From Diphasiastrum complanatum (Eukaryota; Streptophyta; Lycopodiopsida; Lycopodiales; Lycopodiaceae): a stretch of DNA of 64,000 nt. The stretch spans positions 25,575,039 through 25,639,038 of the forward strand of contig CM055097.1 in the NCBI GenBank assembly GCA_029204225.1, written 5' to 3'. Position numbers and translations under genes: made by a program. Positions 1-63,089 of the stretch are shown here, one piece after another (the first letter of the stretch is position 1; the number at the start of each line of letters is the position of its first letter). Under the pieces are notes generated by a model, which saw nothing but the letters and a program-made list of their open reading frames with translations, ran no database searches and was not told the origin of the DNA.

Positions 1-370
1 AAGAGGCAAGGGCCTCCTGGTAAGTTTCGATGTAGGGGTGAGCGAAGATGCCCGCCACTATGAGGATAGCATGTGTGGCTGCCCGAATCAGGCCAACAAA
101 CGAGGCCATTATAAATGGCTAGCTTGTGAGCTTCTCCAAGCTACAGCAGATACTCACCGTAAGTAGTAATAGGACCGAGTGCATCGGATGAAGTCTTGGT
201 AACGGCCATATCATCACAATCAATGGCCCATGTGCGTAGGTGGTCAACATCATGGAACTCTACCTGTCGCTCAGCTGTTCTGACGTTAAAATCAGCAGGA
301 AGAAGAATAGAGCCACGATCTGAGAATCTGATAATTTCTGAGGAGAGATCAGTGAAGGGAGAGCCAACTC
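1..370 (-). mobile_element. LINE fragment, ORF2 endonuclease domain
   Basis: The minus strand reads the apurinic-endonuclease-like domain: SSEIIRFSDRGSILL, then ADFNVRT (family GDFNART), GPITTYGEYLL and LGEAHKLAIYNGL. It carries at least one stop and a changed catalytic motif, so it is dead. It runs off the left edge. Its 5' side abuts a 13-base G run and a GA array. Confidence 0.85.
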
Positions 371-380
371 GGGGGGGGGG

Positions 381-416
<36 letters not shown>
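371..416 (+). repeat. G13 run plus (GA)n array
   Basis: G homopolymer 371-383 followed by about 16 GA units, directly on the 5' side of the minus-strand LINE fragment, where it reads (TC)n. Confidence 0.95.
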
Positions 417-419
<3 letters not shown>

Positions 420-3195
420 AAAGGAGGTGAATTGTGGAAGGAGAATGGTAGGAGTTGAAATTTAAGAACACAATAGTGTATGAGACACACACACACATAC
501 AGCTATGGCTGAAAATGCGTATTTACAACAACAAAGAAATTCTAAACTTTCAATAATATCGATGTTATATCTAGGATAGTATCCAACAACAAAGAACACA
601 TGCAATCTTCAACCTTATTGAGTCCAACAACAAAGTCCTGCACGGTGTAGACCATATGCTATAACATCCCTACTCACTTCATCATCACCCAAGAAAATGT
701 GCAAATCACGTGCACAAACAAATGTCCCCATTAGTTTTCATACATATCTACATCAACCAACGTAATAAGTTTCTATCACTTTTTTTAGAAGTTTAGGGAA
801 GACTCAATCATGATGAAGGCTATCTCATGGAACCTTAAGGGGATTTTAGATTTCATCACTTCAGCTTGCTCAAATCCTAACTAAATAGCAAAGCTAGTGG
901 GCAAAATGTGGCACTAAAGATAGAAAGAATCAACACAAACTAGTTGGTCATAACTTGGACAAAGATAACAAAGGAGAATGCATGTCCCTTAATACAGCAG
1001 AAAAATATATCAATGTTATGTCCAGGATAATATTTAACATAACAAAGAAGACGTGCAATCGTCAACCCTATGGAGTCCAACCACAAAGTTTTAGACCATC
1101 AATTTTGTCATACATAGAGTGGACCAAAGGCTATCATATCCCTACTTGTTTCTATCATACACCCTTAGCCCAAGAAAGTCCTCCAACAAGTGGTGAGCTG
1201 GTTAGGACTTCCTTTCCTCTCCTTAGACTCAGGAGTTCGACTCCAATCCACCACACAAATGAGGACATACAAGAGCAACAAATCTGCCCAAGAAAGTGCT
1301 CTGATACCAAGTTATGAACACACATCCACATAAGAAAAATAGACAATGTAATGTCGATCAAACAATAATCCTCTACGGAGAACGCCACACAACCCACAAG
1401 AAATTGGTGGAAGGCCTTGTAAAAAGGAACATTGTTAAAAACTTTCTACAAAGACACTTAGATGTTAGAATTGTGAATTCTGGAATGAATACTAGACAAC
1501 CTTCTTATGCAAATCTAGGGTCCCTCAGGGAATCTTCCAAGAAGTTTTGTAGGCTTACGGCTAAGAACCCCCCAATTTATCCAGACTCGGGACCCAATAC
1601 TCAAAAGGATGGGGCTCTAAATAAAGTATTAAGAGACCAGTAATAGGCCCATTGATATAGAAGCATCCGTAGGTTTGTATCTTCAATTCTTCCATAATGT
1701 CAGAACTTTGCTAGTGGGTGGTGTTTTTTGAACAATTTGCTAAGGAAAGTGAAAGACTTTCCTACTGTACCTGCTTAGTGAAAGTGCAGCAATAGTGTTT
1801 GTTATAGATCTAGACTTTGCAGGTCAAGTTGTACTTGATCCGGTACAGCAACAAACAAGACAAACTTCAAGCAAACCGAACCTCATACACAAAAGTTATG
1901 AAGTTTCTAGTGAAGTTCACTCAAGGCTATAAACATTTTTTATTTTAGTGTACCTTGTACTTTTTGCATGTGGACTTGCATGTCATAAATCTGAACATTG
2001 GTGTTCTAAGTACAAGGGAAGTTGAGTCCAGCTAGTGAAGTTGAGTCCAGCTAGTGGAACTTGTATCTCAATGAAAATTCCCTTTGTCGCGGGGGGGGGG
2101 GGGGGGGGGGGGGGGGGCGGCTGGGGGCTGTACTGCTGTCACATGTATTGTTCTGTGTATGATCCTAAGTAGCATGTTATAATTTCATTCACTTAGAATC
2201 AAGATAGGTGCTTGGGTTGACTAGAAGTGGTAACTAGGGTCTAGCCTAGGTGTCAATTTATTATAGATAATCATTGACAATATAATCAGTTATTTGTATA
2301 TGTTGCACCCCTACTTAGTACTGATAGGAAGAAAGCCCCTGCCCTGGCCCTGGACCAGACTCAAAGGCCCTCGGATAATCTCAATAGGCCACAAGGCCTC
2401 GTCGTCATTTGGCTGATTGTCTGGAAAAAGAGTAGAGACTAGAATAATTTCACTCTAGGTTTAAGTAACGTTCAGCTTATTCAGTTGTTTTAGATCAGAT
2501 TACTTTTTGAGCATATATTTTTTCCCCTCTCTCTATTTTCTGCTGGACATTTTGCTCGTAGCTACAGGACTTCACATAAGCATTAATTGCAGGAAAACTT
2601 CGAGAGATGCATGCCTTACAGAATCTGATATATGACTAGAATTCTCCTGTTGTTCTTACTGTGATGTGAGATAAAACTGACTTTGATGTAAAGCTGGGGT
2701 ATGCAGCATGCTTGAGATCTTGCTATACATATATCTAGACAAACAAGTTGCCAAAAAACCAAAACTAGCAGCAACTACAAAAAACTTGAAAATATGGACA
2801 TAACAAATACACCTGCAAGTGACTCTACTTCAACAAATTGAAATACTAGCGTCTCCAGGACTTTCTTGTTCAACAGATGTTCAAAGTTAATAGGAATATC
2901 TGAGATACAGTCATTCATACTAAGCCGCCCAGGCTGAGTGCTTGTTTGCAGATAGTTGAAAATAACCAGAGAGTTTCCAATGAAGCCTGAAGGCTACCTA
3001 TTTATCTTAAACAGAAAGAAGATTTCAGTACAAACTTCAACTTCTTTACCGATTTTTCTCACATGAGCATTGTCTATGCTTCAGGCATTATCCTCAACAG
3101 TTTAATTACCAAAAAGCTTGCATCTTCAGATCCTTAAATCATGCAATGCATCAGAAATTGAAACAAAGCATGAGTCCCTTAGAAGCAAGATCTAC
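417..3195. other. Intronic sequence after exon m, with weak repeats
   Basis: No exon was recognised. Two diverged copies of one sequence lie at about 540-690 and 1000-1165, sharing gttat-tc-aggata and acaaag-c-tgcaat-tcaacc patterns. A 27-base G run lies at 2091-2117, and a 19-bp tandem duplicate (gttgagtccagctagtg) just before it at 2022-2056. Reading frames here show no family motif. Confidence 0.6.
1180..1316 (-). mobile_element. LTR-element leader fragment (primer-binding-site-like)
   Basis: The minus strand at 1310-1298 reads TTGGTATCAGAGC, the usual initiator-tRNA-Met primer-binding sequence of plant LTR elements, following what may be an LTR end. The adjoining plus-strand 1191-1245 has tRNA-like A-box and B-box patterns (gagctggttaggac and gttcgactcc). 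This is a fossil scrap of unknown family; a tRNA-derived SINE head is the alternative. Confidence 0.4.
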
Positions 3196-54863
<51,668 letters not shown>

Positions 54864-55515
54864 CTGCAATGACAAGAATAAACATAAATTTGAGATAGCA
54901 GGTGAACAGAAACTTAGGATAAACATTCATATAACAAGTATCATAAGTCTCCAACATAAAAACAATATCAATCAATGCAGACTCATGAAACTAACCTACA
55001 TCTAACAAAGCTTCTTGGCTATAGTAAGTTTTGCAGTCCTAAAATAGGTTGGTAAATTTGTTGTGGGACAACAGAAAAGAGGATGAAACATTTCATCTCT
55101 TGAACATTGTCATGATTGCTGTGCCAGAAGAACTTCTCTAAAAAAATTCTTCTCTAGAACATGAATCTGAAATTCTCTAAAAGATGTGCTGGCTGCATTG
55201 GGCTAAAAAGAAGAGCCATTTTTTGGCTTGCTAGAGGAACAACATAAGGACATGAACTAAGGCTTAAGGTTAAATAATGTTTGAGTCTAGACGGTGTGTT
55301 TAAACTAGGGTAAAAGCTCCCTAGGAATCTAGAAATGAGTACAAATCAAACCACAGAAATTTTTACAGTAGTAAGCATACAGTATACTTTTAAGGGCAAT
55401 CATTCCTAGGAAAGTTGTCTTTTTCCCAAATAGTTCGGACTCCTACAAAGGATTAGCCATCATAACTACAGCAGTGATTTGGTGGATGCTACGTTATTTT
55501 GGCAGTTGATTGGTT
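54864..55515. other. Intron upstream of exon a
   Basis: No exon encoding the earlier TMD0 helices was found here or further right; the copia elements at 55.5-60.8 kb lie in this intron. Confidence 0.5.
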
Positions 55516-56035
55516 GTTAAATTTATCTTACCACAACACATCTAGACATAAGTTATGCAGCTAGCCGAGTAAGTCAATTCGTGGCCACGCCTAGGGAGGT
55601 GCATTGGAAAGCAGCAAAATGAATACTTTGCTATGTCAAAGGCACAGCAACTTATGGACTATTTTATGAGAAAAGACGTGCTTTACCAACTTTACAGGAC
55701 TATGTTGATTCAGACTGGGCAGGTTGTGTTGATGACAGGAAATCCACCACAGGCTATATCTTTCATTTGGATAATGGTGCATTTTCTTGGTCTAGCAAGA
55801 AAGGAGACAATTGCTTTATCTACAACAGAAGCTGAATATAAAGCGCTATGCTCAGCCACATAGGAGGTGATATGGTTGAGAAGAATGTTAGAAGACAATG
55901 GCATCCCACAAAGAAACACTACGATCAGATGTGACAGTTAGAGCACCATCAGGTAGCAAAGAATCTTGTATTCCGTGCACGCACAAAACACAGAATAATT
56001 AGGAAAAAGCTGCTATCTAATGAAATAGTTGTGGT

Positions 56036-59000
56036 TCGAGCAAGTAGTTGGACAACCAATAGTCAAGTAGTTGGATAGCCAATAGTCATGAAGTTAGATA
56101 GTCATCTTGGACTATATATATGTGTGCATCCCATTTGTATAAGACACTTTTGTAAGCAATACTGACTATTCTCCTTGGCTGTCCACAAGTTTCTAAAAGA
56201 GGGTTTCTAGCCATTTCTCTCTTTCTTTTGAGAATGCTTTGTGTGATTGAATAGTTAAGATCCTGGATCCTTAGGCTTCTATTTCCTACATGGTATCAGA
56301 GCCTTTCGGTGATCATATAAGAATCTGTTCATCTTCTTATAGCTTTTTTGCAGGAAATTGCAGGGCACCTTCACTTATTTGAGAGCTAGCAGTAGGGTGC
56401 CCATGCTCAAACCAATTGCACGTAATCTTGACTCAATTACATGCTGAAAATTTCGGATTTACTTCTTAAATGAAGATACATGTGTTTTGGACACATTTCT
56501 TGCTAAAATTTCCCTGTTGGTGAGCTTGGAGTAGGGCGCTACCATCAGCTCTATATGCACATAGTGTGCACTCTTTTCAGCCACAAATTTTTGGTTTTGG
56601 TTTTGGCTTCATTCGAAGTCTACCTATTTGTGAGCATTCTGTTTTTTGTGCAGAAATCAGCCACCTATTTCATTACTTGTTGAGCAAATTGCATGTGGAG
56701 TATTGCAATCTATTGTGCTCATAATTTCAGCTTTGAGGTTGCTGCCCTTTGAGTAGATTTTGTCTTGGAATGTCTATTTCCTATCTACTACAAGCTGATT
56801 TTTCTGTTATGGCTAAAGAATCTGAGTCTATTGGTTCTTTATTTAATGAAAATAGGCTGGATGGCACAAACTATTCCTTGTGGTGCTACATGATAAAGAA
56901 CCTTCTAATTGCTAAAGGTTTGTGGGAAGTAGTTAATGGTGACGAAGAGAGGCAGCCTACCTTGGCACCTATTACACCATCTAGAACAACTACTTCATCA
57001 TCTACTGCGGTGTCTTCAGATCAGCAAAAGAAGTGGGATCGACGAAGATGCACAAGCACATTCCGTCATTGCATTATCAGTGAAGAGATCTATCCTTCCA
57101 CATATTAGATAATGCAAGACTTCCAAAAGTGCTTGGGAGACTCTTGCAAAGATGTTTCAAGTAAAGAATGCGGCAAAAGTGGTATATCTTCGAAATCAAC
57201 TTTCTATCTTGAAGATGCAAGAAGGTGATTTGCTTACAAACCACTTGACGAAGATCAAGGATCTTCGAGAGGAGCTTCTTAGTATTGATGAGGTGATTGA
57301 GAACTCACAATTTGTATCTATTACTTACTCTCAACTCTCTTCCTGATTCCTACCTTCCATTTGTGTCATCATTGAGTATTTCTCTTAGGGGACAGCAAAT
57401 CTCCTTCGATGAACTTGTTGGCTTACTTCTTCAAGAAGAGCAAACAAGGATCAACTTTGGTGAACAAGAAGATCAAGCTTTCTTGGCAAAAGGCAAAGGC
57501 AAAGGCAAGTGGAAAGGGAATCCTTCTTTCAAAACTTCCAAAGATGATCAAAAATCTAAGGAAGCTCAAGATCAAGGCTCCAAGAAGAACGGTAAGTGCC
57601 ACTATTGCAAGAAGTTTGGGCATCACATCAATGAATGTAGGAAGAGGCTTGCAAAGGAGAAAAAGAAAGGTAACGATACAAGTACCGCAATCATTACTTT
57701 GGAACAACAATTTGGAAAGGAGGATAATCTTTTCAATAATGATTATGCTTTTGTCACTAATAATCTCATCTCTCCTAAAGACGAGATTTCTGCCACTTCA
57801 AATCTTGCTGGTTTCTCAGCAGAAAACAGCTCATCTTCAGCTTTACAAGTTGCTGTTTTTTCATCTATTGATTGGGTGATTGATAGCGGTGCCACACGCC
57901 ATATGACTTATCACAAAGAGGTCTTCACAAAGCTTGTGAAAGTGCATGATGGAAGCAAAGTTCAAGGTGTTGATAACACCTCTTATCCTATCAAAGGTAT
58001 TGGAGTGATCCCCATTATCTTACCTGATGGTGAGGAGAAGTACATTCGTAATGTACTTTATGTTCCAAAAATAAAAAAGAATCTCATTTCGGTCTCTACA
58101 ATTATGAACCAAGGATTGGTTGTGGAATTCAAAGAAGACAAATGTCTTATCAAAGACCCAAAGATATCTCTTATGATCATTGCTTCGGGAACATTACGTG
58201 GTGGATTGTTCCTTATGGATACCTATGAGCGAAGAGCTTCACCATCTTTTTGTCTTGTTGCATCAAGTTCACATTCTTTGGAGTTGGCTGAATTATGGCA
58301 TGCTAGGTTTGGACATCTCAACTTTGCTAGCTTGAAGATGTTGAAAAGATTCAATATGGTTGAAGACATTCCTAATATTGAGCATCTCGAAGGACATGTA
58401 TGCGAAGGATGCATACTTGGAAAATTTCAAAGGCAAGTTTTTCCAATTGATGGAACTATTCGAATTGATGGCAAATTTGATTTGGTTCATAGTGATGTAT
58501 GTGGTCCAATGAGGACCGAATCCATTGGAAGGTGTAAGTACTTTGCCTTTCAAGATTTACATGGATTTATCCTATGAAGGCAAAATCTGAAGTTTTTTAA
58601 CGCTTAAAGGATTTTCTAGCAATGATAGAAAATCAATATGGGCACTCTTTGAAAACCTTACGTACCGACCGAGGAGGGGAATATATAAAGAATACGTTCG
58701 GTACTTATCTTCAAAGCAAAGGTATCCATCATCAAATGACAACCCCTTACACACCTCAACAAAATGGTGTTGCCGAAAGAAAGAACCGCACTATTATGGA
58801 GATGGCTCGATGCATGCTCAAGGCAAAGGGCTACCTCACAAGTTTTGGGCTGAAGCGGTTATAACGGCGGCTTACATTAGTAATCGGTGTCCTACTAAAG
58901 CCTTGAAGGTATTAACTCTTTATGAAGTTTGGTATGGTAAGAATGATTGGAGAGAATTTTTCATTACTTGAAGAATCTTCTATGTCATCCCATACCTCTT

Positions 59001-60280
59001 CGAGGGACAGCTTTGATGACACCATCGTTGATGCATCTCTTGATAGTTTGCCAAATTTTTATGATGAAGACGTTGGACAGCAATTTCAGTCATCTTCTTT
59101 TGGTCATTTACAGCCCATTTTACATCATGAGCAATCCATTATGCTTTAGGAACAGCCTACGGAAGATTATGGACAACATGGTCCATGTTGGGAACACTTT
59201 GGGCAGCAAAGTGTTGAACAGCCCATAACAGTTCCTTGTCGGCTATTGGAGACTTTGCAGGACAGCAAAGATATGTCTTACTACGAAAGGAAGGCACATG
59301 CCTCTTTAAAATCAGTACCTCATGCTGATTTTTTTGGTTCTACACTTACTCTTCATCATGATGTTGGTACATTGCCTATTCTACGTGAGCAAGTCATTGA
59401 TGGTAAGGTTTGGGAGGATGTGATGCCAAAAGAGTTTGGTACTCTTTTTTATTGTCCTTATGGTAAGAAATATTTTCGAATGATGTGGGAGCCTATGATG
59501 GATTACAGGTCCATGTTTTGACTTATTGCCGAGTTTATGTTGGTTCCCTACTTCGAATGGAGCATGCAAATCCTCACCCTTCGACTTGATGCTTCATTAT
59601 TATGCATTCTTTTCCTTTTATATGTTGGACATGATTGGGGATGAGATTCCCTACTTCGGTGCGAAGTTTATTTGGCGACATGAAGTTCGGACAGCAAGTT
59701 GCATTTTTCTCTTTCGAGAAGTTACTTCATGTTATGTTATGCATTTCCATTTAAGGAGGGTGTTGGAATGTAAATGGAATTGCTTACATTACCATAGGTT
59801 ACTTTGACCCAAAAGGTCGAGAGTTGTGTAACCATGGTCATTTATTATATTAGGCCTACTGAACTTAGAGTTAGCTAAGTTAGTATGAAATTAACTTGGT
59901 AGGGACTCATGGGTCCACTAGGCCTAATTCTGACATTAAGTACCCCAACTTGACATATTGGAGGTACCTTATTCTTTCTATGTAACTTATAGAAAGTTGG
60001 ATAGTCAGTAGTCAAGTAGTTGGATAGTCAATAGTCAAGTAGTTGGAAAGCCAATAGTTAAGTAGTTGGATAGCCAATAGTCATGAAGTTAGATAGTCAT
60101 CTTGGACTATATATATGTGTGCATCCCATTTGTATGAGACACTTTTGTAAGCAATACTGACTATTCTCCTTGGCTGTCCACGAGTTTCTACAAGAGGGTT
60201 TCTAGCCATCTCTCTCTTTCTTTTGAGAATGCTTTGTGTGATTGAATAGTTAAGATCCTAGATCCTTAGGCTTCTATTTC
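56036..60280 (+). mobile_element. Ty1/copia element (inner), broken
   Basis: A partial 5' LTR (to about 56293) is followed by a TGGTATCAGAGCC primer-binding site, gag from about 56808 (MAKESESIGSLFNENRLDG), a CCHC knuckle (CHYCKKFGHHINEC), protease (WVIDSGATRHMT), GAG-pre-integrase (ELWHARFGHLNFASL) and integrase parts (LRTDRGGEYI, TPYTPQQNGVAERKNRTIME). The 3' LTR spans about 59761-60280 (TGTTGGAATG...) after a purine-rich tract. RT-RNase H is not recognisable in this copy, and 59000-59750 holds sequence I do not recognise. It is broken in several places; moderately old. Confidence 0.87.
59990..60085 (+). repeat. 24-bp tandem units in the copia LTR
   Basis: GTAGTTGGATAGCCAATAGTC-type units, about four in the 3' LTR and about two in the 5' LTR (56042-56085). 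Confidence 0.85.
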
Positions 60281-60800
60281 ATGCACACAAAACACAGAAA
60301 TTATATACCATTTCATTAGGGAAAAGCTGCTATCTAATGAAATAGGTGTGGTGCATTGCAGGACAGAAGACCAGCTAATAGACATATTTACTAAGCCAAT
60401 AACTGTTGATAAGTTTGAGCTTTTTAGAGAAAAGCTATTTGTATATAACATAAACTAGGACTTAAGGGAGAGTGTTGAGTAAATAAGTCCAGTTTATCTA
60501 AACACTTGACTAGTATTACCGTATTTAGCAATCTAGTATATTTTGCTTTACGTGTATTGTATACGTCAGTAAGTGGATAGAGAGTCGGGACATGCATCCC
60601 GTAACGGGGACCGAACTACCATGCAGCGGTGCCCCCCCCCCCCGAAAAAAAAAAAGATGAGACTTTATATATGTATATCCTTATCTCTTTGATGAATACA
60701 ATTTGTGAAATATTCTTAGGGGTTTTGGTGTGCTCTCTCCTTCTATTGATGAATGTAACTAAGGTGTTGCTTGCTAATGTTGCCAGTAAGACCCCTAACA

Positions 60801-61925
60801 CAATCCTTGGAATCATGAACATCATGAAAATGAATAACAATGGTAAAAGCAGGGCGCTAAGGACAAGCATGGGCAAGATGGTCAAAACTCTTCCAATGAA
60901 AACATAGGCACTTATCACGCATCTCAACAAACTAACTCAACAGGAGGACCTCGAGTGATGAAAGCAAGCCGAGAAGATGAGAAACCTCGAGCACTTGGGG
61001 AAAGCAATATGGGTAGGAATAGGGTGTGTCACAAGCTCCCCTGAAGGTCAGACAACAAAAGGAAAAGACTGCTCTGGCCCCTGGGTATAGCAAGAAACAT
61101 ACTTTGATAAAGAAATATGTGAAAAGCAGGAGACGACATATTGTAAAGGCCCACATGAACCAACAAAGAACCTAGAGATAAGCTCATCTTGCTAAACATC
61201 AGAAAACAAATAAGAAAGCTCCATAAAATGAGTAGAGTCAGTCAACAAATTACCACTTTGCTATAAACTTTGAAAAGTATCCCGTTGTCATACTAGTCAC
61301 TATGGATCAATCATAGCTAGATGTAAATAACAACAAAAAGCAATCTGTATATAAGAAGGATCTTGACGATGAATTTGCCAACAAGTAGCGGCTTAACCAT
61401 CAAGATGTAAAACAACAAGCTAGATACGCTGGATATCTATCTTAGGAAAGCGGTTGGAAACAATGTTTCATGTACCTTTGCGAACACCTTTTCAAAAAGG
61501 GTTTGAAACAAGAAAAAATTGGCAAATCAGTTTTACGGTTTTTTTTTTTCTAGCCTTCTATTATAGCAAAAACAAGTGCTTTTTCAGTGTTTATATTGCA
61601 AAGTACGTTACAATCAATCAACGATCAATCCTGAAACTAACTCCTAAGTCCCACCTATTGTCACGATCAATACTATACAACACATACACTGATGACTAAA
61701 GGATCATGTAACATCGCTCGACATGGTCTCAACTCTCCGATAAATCTAACATTACACTAATCGCACACTAAATAGTAATCACACACTAATCTAGATTCTA
61801 TTATCTGACACTAATCTAACCTATTACCTAGTGCTAATTATTAATAAGCAATAATCACTCCTACGTAGTGCTCTAGATTGTAAATTATGTTTCATCTCAT
61901 TCCCTACCCTCACAAAAAAAAAGGA

Positions 61926-61933
<8 letters not shown>
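60801..61933. other. Unassigned stretch
   Basis: 1.1 kb between the copia LTR and the next TC array; the frames on both strands show no motif I recognise. Confidence 0.5.

Positions 61934-61984
<51 letters not shown>
61934..61984 (+). repeat. (CT)n array
   Basis: 51 nt; the LINE 5' UTR begins at the next base. Confidence 0.96.
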
Positions 61985-61988
<4 letters not shown>

Positions 61989-62072
61989 GTAATGGCTGCT
62001 GCCCTGGCCTAGCTCGCCCTACCCTAGTCGCACTCACCTCCCCTCTGACCTCCATCACACTCAGAGGTCTCC

Positions 62073-63089
62073 ATGGCCAGAAAAAAGGGGAGCCCTCGCT
62101 CCCCTCCCTCTCCTTCGCTACCCCCTCCCTCTCCTTTGCAGCCTGTCGCTGGCCCTTCACACACCCCCTCGCTGCCTACTCCCTGTCCCACCACCTCTCC
62201 CACCCCCTCGCTGGCCCTTCCCACCCCCTCGCTGTCTGCTCAGCCTACTCCCGCCCCCTCGCTGGCCCTTCCCAACCCCTCGCTGCCTGCTCACAGCCCT
62301 CCCCCCTCTTCCTTGGCCCTCTCCTTTCTCCATGGTTCTCCTGCCCCCTCCCATTATCCTCTCTCATTCCCTAAAGAAGCCTACTCTCCTACAAAAGCAT
62401 TTGAACAGTACCTTCTCTCTTGCATGGAACAGATTACACTGGAATCTAGCTACCTAAGGATGGAAACGGGTCAATTGAAAACCACAATACAAGCTATGGC
62501 AATCCAGAAGCAAACTATGATGGCCCGGATCATATCTTTGGAAGAGACCTTGAGCAGAAAAGAAGAACCAGCCAGCACCACAAAGATCCAAGAATTGGAG
62601 GAACGGATTGAGCAACATAAGGCAGAAGCCAAAACATGGGCCTCTCTATTCAAAGAAGACGGTAAAGAAGGTACACACACTTTCAATAGCGTCATCTCAG
62701 CCACCATATCCAAAGAAGAAATGCGGAAGTATAAATCTCTGAATGTGCGGGTGCGAGGAATTGAAGATACTAAGGCTCCAATTACCGAAGCATCCAGTTT
62801 CCTTACGGATACACTTTCCCACCATCACAACGGAATGGAAAAAGCGTGGAGAACTAAAAGAGATCCAACTACACTCATCATACGGTTCACGGGAATAGAG
62901 GAGCGGCAAGCTGTCCTTAGGCTACGAGCTAGGCTGAGAGGTACCCTTGTCTTCATGGACGATGATCTCACACCTATGCAAGTTGCCGAAAGGAGGAAGG
63001 TTTTCAGCGAAGCCAAAGCACTGGGAAAAAGGGTGATCTATCAGGATGCTAAGGCCCGATACATTGACCCCCAAAAATCTGAGGCATAG
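62073..63089 (+). CDS. LINE ORF1 protein, intact
   Basis: 338 codons, MARKKGSPRSPPSPSL start. Residues 1-105 are rich in Pro, Ser and Leu with repeated PSLALP-type units. About 110-190 is a coiled coil (LEETLSRKE, TTKIQELEERIEQHKAEAK). About 225-325 resembles the L1 ORF1 RNA-binding (RRM-like) domain: LNVRVRGIEDTKA, TLIIRFTGIEERQAVLRLR, FMDDDLTPMQVAERRKVF. ORF1 trimers of this type bind the element RNA. The stop is TAG, and the next frame begins immediately in phase. The start is the first ATG after the TC array and matches the ORF1 starts in other copies (MAPKKKGG, MAPRNKRGG). Confidence 0.9.
   Translation: MARKKGSPRSPPSPSLPPPSPLQPVAGPSHTPSLPTPCPTTSPTPSLALPTPSLSAQPTPAPSLALPNPSLPAHSPPPSSLALSFLHGSPAPSHYPLSFPKEAYSPTKAFEQYLLSCMEQITLESSYLRMETGQLKTTIQAMAIQKQTMMARIISLEETLSRKEEPASTTKIQELEERIEQHKAEAKTWASLFKEDGKEGTHTFNSVISATISKEEMRKYKSLNVRVRGIEDTKAPITEASSFLTDTLSHHHNGMEKAWRTKRDPTTLIIRFTGIEERQAVLRLRARLRGTLVFMDDDLTPMQVAERRKVFSEAKALGKRVIYQDAKARYIDPQKSEA

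Larger units (their letters stand above)
55516..60800 (+). mobile_element. Ty1/copia fossil (outer), carrying a second copia element
   Basis: The left part (55516-56035) encodes RNase H (LDISYAASRVSQF, DSDWAGCVDDRKSTTGY, ALSTTEAEYKAL). The right part (60281-60470) has the RNase H end (TEDQLIDIFTKPITVDKFEL), followed by a 3' LTR from about 60472 (TGTTGAGTAAAT) to about 60800. The element is broken and only its 3' portion is in place. The inner copia element lies between the two parts. Confidence 0.85.

Noticed and set aside
1185-1245. A functional tRNA gene
   Set aside because: Only box-like patterns are seen; no acceptor-stem pairing could be made by eye.
59990-60085. Short regularly spaced repeats resembling a CRISPR array
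   Set aside because: They are contiguous tandem units without unique spacers, inside a copia LTR in a eukaryotic genome.
60616-60930. A 104-codon hydrophobic minus-strand frame as a missing TMD0 exon of the transporter
   Set aside because: It overlaps the copia LTR, has no match to the expected ABCC segment and no fitting splice sites.
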